From the NCBI GenBank assembly GCA_903881065.1, contig CAIRRW010000167.1:1-9763 (forward strand): a stretch of 9,763 bases of DNA, read 5' to 3'. A program made the translations under genes and the position numbers. This DNA comes from an uncultured Bacteroidota bacterium. Its GTDB lineage: Bacteria; Bacteroidota; Bacteroidia; 2-12-FULL-35-15. Positions 1-4,982 of the stretch are shown here, piece by piece. Numbering within the stretch: position 1 is the stretch's first letter; each line of letters starts with the position of its first letter. The notes beneath the pieces are model-generated. The model did no database searches, had not been told where the DNA came from, and was given only the letters and a program-made list of their open reading frames with translations.

Positions 1-41
1 ATCAAAAGGAGATATTAAACAACCTAGCTGGGTAAAGGATT
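1..41 (+). repeat. Copy A of a weak dispersed 41-bp repeat
   Basis: This stretch aligns without gaps to 2040-2080, with 31 of 41 positions identical; the last 12 bases (GGGTAAAGGATT) are identical. Both copies lie in non-coding DNA flanking the cytochrome operon. Function is unknown. A 12-mer match alone is expected by chance in a window this size, so only the longer alignment gives some support. Confidence 0.25.
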
Positions 42-118
42 GATATGTTATCTACAATGCATGGATAATTGCTAACTTTAACCTGACAAATAATAATTAA
101 ATTTTCTTACAAGATCAG

Positions 119-1120
119 TTAATCATCGCCATGTCTTTCTCCGCCCTTGTTTTCATGTTCTCCCCCTTCATGCTCACTGCCGCTTTTATGGCATTTAGCA
201 CACTGTGTTAGGTTGTAAATACCATGTTCATTATGCTCCCCTGATATATTACTTTCGGAATGTTCGTGACATCCGTAGCAGGTATAAGCACTAAAATTAT
301 TATTTGTATGGCATACATTACATTGAGCATTGTGGTGTTCGTCGAGGCTGAAATAGGAAAAATGGTCGAATGTAGAAGGTTTCCATTGGCTTGTGGTATG
401 GCATTTATCGCAATTGTCTTTAAACGAACTATGCGAGGCGTCGTTTGGTTTTTTATGACAAGAAATACAGTTGTTTTTATCCACACCTTTAAGCATATTA
501 TGATTGAAAACTACCGAATTTTTCCAACCTTTCGTATTATGACAATCTTTGCAACTAACGGATAGTTGCTCATGCAAATTGCCTGTTGGTTTTTTATGAC
601 ATCCAATGCAATTATTTTTATCCACACCCTCTATCATATTATGATTAAATACAACCGAATTTTTCCATCCTTTAGTACTATGGCAATTAGTGCAGGAAGC
701 AGAAACATGTTGATGAACCGAATCAGCAGGTTTGGCATGACAGTTAATGCATTTATTTAAAATTGCAGTATTTAATATTTCATGATTAAATCCATTTGCT
801 TTTTTTGATTTTAATCCTTTATGGTCAGAATGGCAAAGTGAACAATCTTGATTTTTAAGGTTCTGATGGAATAAGATTGTTACTTTATTAGCAACTGTAT
901 CGTGACTTGGAGTAGTGTCTTTTCCTATTTCAGACAACTGATGACAGCCTATACATTTATCATTATCAATACCCCAAAATGGCTCATGACATGCAAAACA
1001 ATCATTATTTAGTTTCTGATGTCCTTCAACTAATTCGCCCGGACTAAGCATACTATGTGGTAGTTTATATACTAGTCCAATACAAATAATTACAATGGCA
1101 AATACAATAAGTTTTTTCAT
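119..1120 (-). CDS. Membrane-anchored 12-heme c-type cytochrome (cytochrome c3-like, multiheme)
   Basis: A 333-residue protein with twelve CXXCH heme-attachment motifs, starting at residues 41, 56, 93, 124, 143, 171, 190, 218, 237, 267, 281 and 307. Numerous further histidines (for example H34, H73, H85, H113, H160, H207, H253) could serve as distal ligands, so bis-His low-spin hemes are likely. Residues 3-18 form one hydrophobic segment after MKK with no clear cleavage site, so it is probably a signal anchor that leaves the heme domain in the periplasm. The middle is built of repeated modules of about 47 residues. The C-terminal tail after the last heme is rich in His, Glu and Gly and could bind metal. 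The start ATG overlaps the TGA of the upstream cytochrome b gene (ATGA), which indicates translational coupling. The expected role is periplasmic electron transfer; the terminal acceptor cannot be read from sequence. It resembles cytochrome c3/NrfH-type multiheme carriers, and no catalytic signature such as CXXCK is visible. Confidence 0.93.
   Translation of the reverse strand: MKKLIVFAIVIICIGLVYKLPHSMLSPGELVEGHQKLNNDCFACHEPFWGIDNDKCIGCHQLSEIGKDTTPSHDTVANKVTILFHQNLKNQDCSLCHSDHKGLKSKKANGFNHEILNTAILNKCINCHAKPADSVHQHVSASCTNCHSTKGWKNSVVFNHNMIEGVDKNNCIGCHKKPTGNLHEQLSVSCKDCHNTKGWKNSVVFNHNMLKGVDKNNCISCHKKPNDASHSSFKDNCDKCHTTSQWKPSTFDHFSYFSLDEHHNAQCNVCHTNNNFSAYTCYGCHEHSESNISGEHNEHGIYNLTQCAKCHKSGSEHEGGEHENKGGERHGDD
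455..736 (-). repeat. Tandem 47-residue (141-bp) heme module inside the 12-heme cytochrome
   Basis: Residues 129-175 and 176-222 align without gaps with 32 of 47 residues identical. The core is TKGWKNSVVFNHNM followed by GVDKNNCI and the end of a CXXCH. Each unit carries two heme motifs, an invariant W-K pair and an F-x-H. The DNA is also visibly similar between the copies, so this is a fairly recent internal duplication. A third, more diverged unit follows at about residues 223-271, sharing KKP, the W-K pair and an F-D-H. Confidence 0.85.
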
Positions 1121-1689
1121 TTGCTAAACATTACAATGGTGATAATATGCATCAAAGTGAGAATAGCTAAAAGGAGTGTAATGGGCATATGCACAACTCT
1201 CCACTTCTTCATCAAATCTACTGTTACGGAATCAAAAAAAAGTTGTTTGTCCACATCTTCAATTCTTAAACCTGTATTTATCAACTCCTGCCGTTTTTCC
1301 CTTAATGATTCGTTTGCCTTTTTCAACAAAAATTTACCAATTAACCCACTTGCCACTGTAATTAACAACATTACAATAGCGAGCCAAGGCAGAAATGCAT
1401 TAAAATGAATACCAGCATGTACTATTAACATAATGGAACCTATCCACGATACATATTCGTGCAGTTCAAGAAGTGTTTTGGGTGAACCGGAATTAATGAG
1501 TTTTCGTTTTCGTAATGAATAAACAAAAGAGGAAATCACAACTAATGTGCCTATTATGCCCAAATAACGGCCTACCAAAATTAATTGATAACGATGCAGA
1601 AAATAATCAATTGTTATTGCAATAAGAATCATTAATGAATACCATTGAAAAAAAGGGACTACATATTTTGTAAATAATGGTTGTTTCAT
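1117..1689 (-). CDS. Five-helix membrane cytochrome b, probable diheme quinol-linked partner
   Basis: A 190-residue integral membrane protein with hydrophobic segments at about 14-31, 38-58, 79-97, 100-118 and 166-187. Helix 3 carries H77 and H91, and helix 5 carries H167 and H181. Both pairs are 14 residues apart, and helices 3 and 5 should run parallel. This is the geometry used by cytochrome b and ferric-reductase-type proteins to hold two stacked b hemes (H77 with H167, H91 with H181). A charged loop of about 45 residues (120-164) separates helices 4 and 5. No NAD or flavin domain is present. Its stop overlaps the start of the 12-heme cytochrome by four bases, so the two are co-translated. 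The inferred job is to move electrons from the quinone pool across the membrane to the multiheme cytochrome. Family naming is tentative; heme-ligand spacing and context are the main support. Confidence 0.75.
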   Translation of the reverse strand: MKQPLFTKYVVPFFQWYSLMILIAITIDYFLHRYQLILVGRYLGIIGTLVVISSFVYSLRKRKLINSGSPKTLLELHEYVSWIGSIMLIVHAGIHFNAFLPWLAIVMLLITVASGLIGKFLLKKANESLREKRQELINTGLRIEDVDKQLFFDSVTVDLMKKWRVVHMPITLLLAILTLMHIITIVMFSK

Positions 1690-1753
1690 TTTTTTAATGA
1701 TTTAAAAAAGAAAACTGTTAATAGGAATAGGGGAACTTATTTTTGATTTAGAA

Positions 1754-1784
1754 CAAAGGTATTTTAATTAAATCCTCAATTCAA
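1754..1784 (-). promoter_or_regulatory. Bacteroidota-type promoter of the cytochrome operon
   Basis: On the minus strand TACCTTTG (1761-1754) is an exact match to the Bacteroidota -7 consensus TAnnTTTG. A TTG (1784-1782) lies 20 nt upstream, matching the -33 element. Transcription would start near 1748-1750, giving a 5' leader of about 60 nt before the ATG at 1689. There is no Shine-Dalgarno sequence, which is normal in this phylum. Confidence 0.6.
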
Positions 1785-1796
1785 TGATATAAATCA
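1785..1796. promoter_or_regulatory. Candidate CRP/FNR-family operator
   Basis: TGAT-ATAA-ATCA is a perfect inverted repeat with the half-sites and 4-nt spacer of FNR sites; read on the minus strand it also resembles a CRP site (GTGA-N6-TCAT). Its centre (1790.5) is about 40 nt upstream of the inferred start of the cytochrome operon and it abuts the -33 TTG, where class II CRP/FNR activators bind. The core alone would occur by chance dozens of times in 10 kb, so the position is the argument. Confidence 0.4.
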
Positions 1797-2039
1797 CTAT
1801 TTAATTCAGTATTGCTTTATGAACTAACTTTGAACCGTGAAAAAAGTTCATTTTCCAAAATCTTTAATACCCGAAGTCGCTTTTCTGTTAAACTCGTGAC
1901 AATTATTAAGTGGTATGCCACTACCTCAAATTATAGATACTCTTTACACACCTCGCCCAGCTTTCGGTTAATTTATTTTTCTGTTTTTATACAAATTTAA
2001 TCTACTTTTAGATGCTGATTACATTTGTAATGAATATCA

Positions 2040-2080
2040 ACCAAAAGGGGAAATAAAGTAACATAAACGGGTAAAGGATT
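2040..2080 (+). repeat. Copy B of the weak dispersed 41-bp repeat
   Basis: The partner of 1-41, with 31 of 41 positions identical and a shared 12-base end. It lies 47 bases upstream of the lipoprotein start. A looser relative may sit at 3535-3567 (AAAAGG followed by GTAAAGGAT at a shorter spacing). Confidence 0.25.
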
Positions 2081-2127
2081 TAATGAAAAACTATTGGTGA
2101 AATTTTAAACGAATAAGAATATATACT

Positions 2128-2703
2128 ATGATAAAACAATTGCTATTACTTTTCATTGTTCTCTTTTTAATTTCTTGTATACCTACACCGGCAACAGAGC
2201 AGCAGAAGAAGGATGCAATGAGAAATGCCAAATTTGACCAAAGCATTATAAAACACCTTAGTAAATATGAGCATTTAAAAACTTTTTTGGAAAATAATTG
2301 TGATGCAATAATTAAATACAGATATTGTAGAAACAAGGCAACATTACTTCGTGGTAAAGGACAATTGGACTCAAACTACCTTGCTGACGACAACTGTTAC
2401 AATTTTTTTCAGGGTAATAATTATTTTGATATAACCAATGTGCCCGACAATTTAAAGGTAGAACTTGATAGTCTCTTTCATACCTTCAATTCTAACGAAA
2501 TTAATTCATTTAGAATTTGCAAGGACAAGAAAATTACTATTGAAGTTAGAAGTGAAGGAGGTGAAAGCGGTTTATACATTTCACATAACCTTATGTGGAA
2601 CACCCGTATTGAAAGGGATTATACCTATTCCGACAACAAAGATACATTACTAAACAATATGTGTATTTATAGAATAGGACTTATAGAGCATTACGGACAT
2701 TAA
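2128..2703 (+). CDS. Hypothetical lipoprotein
   Basis: A 191-residue protein that I do not recognise. The N-terminus is a lipoprotein signal: MIKQ, a run of Leu/Ile/Val/Phe, then L-I-S-C with the lipidated Cys at residue 17. The mature part is soluble-looking, mixed in charge and rich in Asn, with five further cysteines (58, 67, 90, 131, 179). A segment EVRSEGGESGLY (about 139-150) may be a conserved turn region. There are no catalytic motifs. The ATG at 2128 is chosen because it opens the signal sequence; no Shine-Dalgarno precedes it. It is divergent from the cytochrome operon and 152 bp upstream of the ferric-reductase-like gene. Coding is well supported by the signal, length and base usage; function is unknown. 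Confidence 0.8.
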   Translation: MIKQLLLLFIVLFLISCIPTPATEQQKKDAMRNAKFDQSIIKHLSKYEHLKTFLENNCDAIIKYRYCRNKATLLRGKGQLDSNYLADDNCYNFFQGNNYFDITNVPDNLKVELDSLFHTFNSNEINSFRICKDKKITIEVRSEGGESGLYISHNLMWNTRIERDYTYSDNKDTLLNNMCIYRIGLIEHYGH

Positions 2704-2813
2704 TAGTATTTAAAAGCCTCAATTTGGAGGAATAAGGATAAACTATCATTTTTTGTGCGTAATTAATTCTCGTGCCATGGGTGTGTTTCTATATATAGGA
2801 ATTAACGTTTTAG

Positions 2814-2821
2814 TATATTTG
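2814..2821 (+). promoter_or_regulatory. Possible -7 promoter element for the ferric-reductase-like gene
   Basis: TATATTTG fits the Bacteroidota TAnnTTTG consensus and would start transcription about 28 nt before the TTG start codon at 2856. No clear -33 TTG is seen at the usual spacing, so support is modest. Confidence 0.35.
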
Positions 2822-2855
2822 GTGGTCAATCTGTTAATATAATTGTAGGAAATCA

Positions 2856-3455
2856 TTGGTAGTCAGGAATTGTATAATTGTTTTTGTATTAACATTATTG
2901 TATTCGATACTTCGCTATAATGTTTTTGGAAGCATACCTGTTTCCGACATACCTACTATTATTATTAATAAGAGTCTATCTTTTTCGCTTATAATGTTTT
3001 TACTACTAGCTATTGTAAGTAGAATCAATAACAAAGTCGGCCATCATAAAAAATATATGCAATTCACAAAAGCATTTGTAATTCTTCACGTTTTATTATC
3101 GCTTAGCTTACTATCCGAGAAGTATTATCCAAAATTATATGAGAGTAGCAGGCTCACTATTTCTGGTGGCACTTCCATCTTATTTGGTGTAGTTGCCTTG
3201 TTAAGTTATTTTTTCAGAAGAAACAAAATCACAATTTTAGTATTTTATATGCTAATTATGTTACATCTCATTTTCTTGGGATATAGAGGATGGTTTTATT
3301 TTGGAAAATGGAACGGAATGATGCCTCCTATATCCTTACTTTGTACCATAATTATTTTTGTAACAATGGTATTAGTTGTTACTTCAAAAAAGAATAAGAA
3401 TGAATTAAAAATAAATGCAAAGAAAATAGAACAGAATAATAAAGAAAATACTTAG
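2856..3455 (+). CDS. Ferric-reductase-like transmembrane protein, TTG start
   Basis: A 199-residue membrane protein with five hydrophobic segments at about 5-20, 38-55, 70-87, 105-120 and 126-143, a further one at 157-176, and a Lys/Asn-rich cytoplasmic-type tail. The order of features (RYNVFG near residue 20, P-x(4)-NK at about 33-39, LHVLLSL, YYPKLY, then MLHLIFLGYRGW and PPISLL) matches my recollection of Bacteroidota ferric reductase-like transmembrane proteins. H78 and H137 could bind one heme, and H64 lies 14 residues before H78, but the fourth ligand of a diheme set is absent (position 123 is Asn, 151 is Lys). The reading frame has no ATG near the start: an in-frame TAA occurs at 2835-2837. 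TTG at 2856, with AGGA five bases upstream, gives the expected family N-terminus. No FAD/NAD domain is attached, so an electron donor must be separate. Family call moderate, coding strong. Confidence 0.7.
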   Translation: MVVRNCIIVFVLTLLYSILRYNVFGSIPVSDIPTIIINKSLSFSLIMFLLLAIVSRINNKVGHHKKYMQFTKAFVILHVLLSLSLLSEKYYPKLYESSRLTISGGTSILFGVVALLSYFFRRNKITILVFYMLIMLHLIFLGYRGWFYFGKWNGMMPPISLLCTIIIFVTMVLVVTSKKNKNELKINAKKIEQNNKENT

Positions 3456-3771
3456 AAGCCTTGAATAAAAGACATGAAGCAATTCAATTGTAATAATTAA
3501 ATAGTAACAAAAAAGTGGAATAATGTTTTAACAGAAAAGGTAATTAATAACTGTTTTGTAAAGGATGTATAATCGCCAATAACAATTTCCTGATTAAATA
3601 TAGTTACTAAATGGAATTTTCTCATCTACATCTATCCCTATAATAATGCGACTATAGAATAACAAACGGTCAAAAGAAAGGATTTCGCAAACTATCAAAT
3701 TAATTGTGTAATAAGTAAGATTGTAATTGGGACTAATTTTGCATTCATTTTAAATCTAATATCAATTAAAA
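3456..3771. other. Intergenic region (316 bp) upstream of the rubrerythrin pseudogene
   Basis: No coding frame or RNA gene was recognised. It contains a short palindrome CAATT-C-AATTG soon after the preceding gene, without a T-run, and a -7-like promoter element at 3734-3741. No convincing terminator for the preceding gene was found. Confidence 0.5.
3734..3741 (+). promoter_or_regulatory. -7 promoter element of the rubrerythrin / ATPase cluster
   Basis: TAATTTTG matches the Bacteroidota consensus TAnnTTTG exactly and is followed by CATTC, giving an inferred start about 25 nt before the ATG at 3772. A TTG at the ideal -33 position was not found, so only half of the promoter is supported. Confidence 0.45.
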
Positions 3772-4434
3772 ATGAAAAAGTTACACATTTATTATTATTT
3801 CTGTTTAGTGTCGATTACGTGTTTTGTACTAACTTCCTGCGACAATAAAAAGACTGAAATTAGAACTACAACTAAACAACACATGGATGCAGGAGTTGAA
3901 ACAATTAAAAATATGAAAGAGGCATATAAAGGTGAGGAAACAGCAATAGCGAAGTATTAAGCGTTTTCAAAGAAAGCGGAAGAAGAAGGATATCATAATA
4001 TAGCATTACTATATAATGCGGTTTCAGCATCGGAGAATATTCATGCTATAAATCACAAAGCTGTAATTGAAGATGCCGGAGCTAAAGTGCTAATAATAAC
4101 TCCCGATTATAAGTTAAAAACAACGAAAGAGAATTTGAATGACGATATAGATGGAGAGGATTATGAAGCTAATACAATGTATCCAAATTTTTTAAAAACG
4201 GCCGAAATTGCTGATAATCAACTTGCAATTGTAAGTCTTACTTATGCAATGAAAACAGAAATGAAACATCGATTCCTTTTTCAACAGGCTTTGGCTAATA
4301 TTAACACGAATACACTAAATAGTTTGCCATCTAAATACTTTGTTTGTCCTGCTTGTGGAAATACCTATACAGTAGCTCCTAAACATTGTGACTTTTCATT
4401 AACTGACAGAGAAATATTTATTGTTTTCCAATAA
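3772..4434 (+). pseudogene. Rubrerythrin-family diiron lipoprotein interrupted by an in-frame TAA
   Basis: Read through, this is a 220-codon rubrerythrin. The lipoprotein signal ends in LTSC (Cys23). A ferritin-like four-helix domain spans about 37-175, with ligand candidates E55 (GEE), E88-x-x-H91, E129, E132 and E163-x-x-H166; the 33-residue step from E55 to E88 equals that between the first two Glu ligands of classical rubrerythrin. A C-terminal rubredoxin-like finger starts with CPACG (192-196), but its second half keeps one cysteine (HCDFSL), so only three of four metal cysteines remain. Codon 63 (3958-3960) is TAA between Ala-Lys-Tyr and Ala-Phe-Ser-Lys, where homologues usually have Leu; a single TTA-to-TAA change explains it. 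The frame continues intact for another 157 codons with no ATG restart until after the second ligand motif. Intact, it would reduce peroxide or handle oxygen/iron outside the cytoplasm. Either a recent nonsense mutation or a sequence error. Confidence 0.88.
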
Positions 4435-4441
4435 CTATAAA

Positions 4442-4927
4442 ATGAATCAAACACATATACACTTATTAATAACCCACCTTCCAATTTTCGGTTCAATATT
4501 AGGTGGACTAGTTCTTGCTCAAGGAATACTGTCAAAAAGTTACAGAACAAAAATTGCAGCGTATAATCTATTTATAATTTCCTCAATAGGAGCTGGTATT
4601 GCTTATTTTACAGGCGAGGGCGCAGAAGATAGTGTAGAAAACATACAAGGTGTTATTGAGGCTACAATTAAACAACACGAAGAATTTGCATTATATGCAT
4701 TGATTTCTTTAATAATTCTTGGTCTTACTTCTATTGTAGGTCTGTTTTTAACTATTAGAAAATCTCGATGGACAAAAAAAATAGCAATTGTTCTATTAAT
4801 TATCTCAATTATTAGTTTCGGTCTAGTTGCAAGAACAGGATATTTAGGTGGTCGAATAAGGCATACAGAAATAACGAATGGAGGTAATCTGCCTTCCGAG
4901 AAATCAGTAAAAGATACTGATGAATAA
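4442..4927 (+). CDS. Four-helix membrane protein, DUF2231-like
   Basis: A 161-residue protein with helices at about 10-29, 38-56, 82-103 and 112-129. The N-terminus has an H-x-H...H-L-P pattern (H5, H7, H12) like the histidine-proline start of DUF2231 membrane proteins. Conserved-looking features follow: TGEGAE after helix 2, H79-E80-E81 before helix 3, and RTGYLGGRIRHTE (131-143) after helix 4. The regularly placed histidines suggest heme or metal binding, but no function is established. The frame opens further upstream at a TTG (4421); I choose the ATG at 4442 because it begins the family-like sequence and lies only 7 nt after the rubrerythrin stop. The tight spacing to that gene and 55 nt to the ATPase indicate co-transcription. 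Confidence 0.78.
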   Translation: MNQTHIHLLITHLPIFGSILGGLVLAQGILSKSYRTKIAAYNLFIISSIGAGIAYFTGEGAEDSVENIQGVIEATIKQHEEFALYALISLIILGLTSIVGLFLTIRKSRWTKKIAIVLLIISIISFGLVARTGYLGGRIRHTEITNGGNLPSEKSVKDTDE

Positions 4928-4982
4928 AAAGTAAAGTTTCTAAGGATAGTTATAACAAACTTCAAATTAACTATATTCGACA

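Larger units (their letters stand above)
1690..2127. other. Divergent intergenic region (438 bp) between the cytochrome operon and the lipoprotein gene
   Basis: No convincing gene is seen on either strand. It holds the cytochrome promoter and CRP/FNR-like site, a small hairpin (AGTGG-TATG-CCACT, 1909-1922), and a 14-bp palindrome ATTACA-TT-TGTAAT (2018-2031) that contains a promoter-like TACATTTG (2020-2027) without a recognisable -33 TTG. It also holds repeat copy B (2040-2080). The TACATTTG could drive the rightward lipoprotein gene with a leader of about 95 nt, but this is weak. Confidence 0.5.

Noticed and set aside
260..760. Two open frames on the plus strand opposite the 12-heme cytochrome gene
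   Set aside because: They are antisense shadows of the repeated heme modules; they resemble each other only because the cytochrome units are repeats.
1817..1980. Minus-strand reading containing SLTEKRLRVLKILENE, faintly like the start of a LuxR-type helix-turn-helix
   Set aside because: Only 37 codons lie between stops, with no start codon and no continuation of the HTH motif; too short to call a remnant.
1812..2000. Plus-strand open frame of about 62 codons in the divergent intergenic region
   Set aside because: It has no ATG start, family resemblance or signal, and lies in AT-rich DNA where frames of this length arise by chance.
2018..2031. Palindrome ATTACA-TT-TGTAAT as an operator
   Set aside because: About two such 6+6 palindromes are expected by chance in the window, and the overlapping -7-like element lacks a -33; kept only as a note in the intergenic entry.
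2717..2730. CCTC-AATTTG-GAGG hairpin after the lipoprotein gene as a terminator
   Set aside because: The stem is only 4 bp and is followed by AATAAGG with no T-run.
4087..4434. Independent gene starting at GTG 4087
   Set aside because: It is the 3' part of the rubrerythrin in the same frame; starting there would remove half of the diiron ligands.
4421..4441. TTG start for the DUF2231-like protein overlapping the rubrerythrin end
   Set aside because: The ATG at 4442 gives the family-like HxHLL N-terminus and sits at a normal distance from the previous stop.
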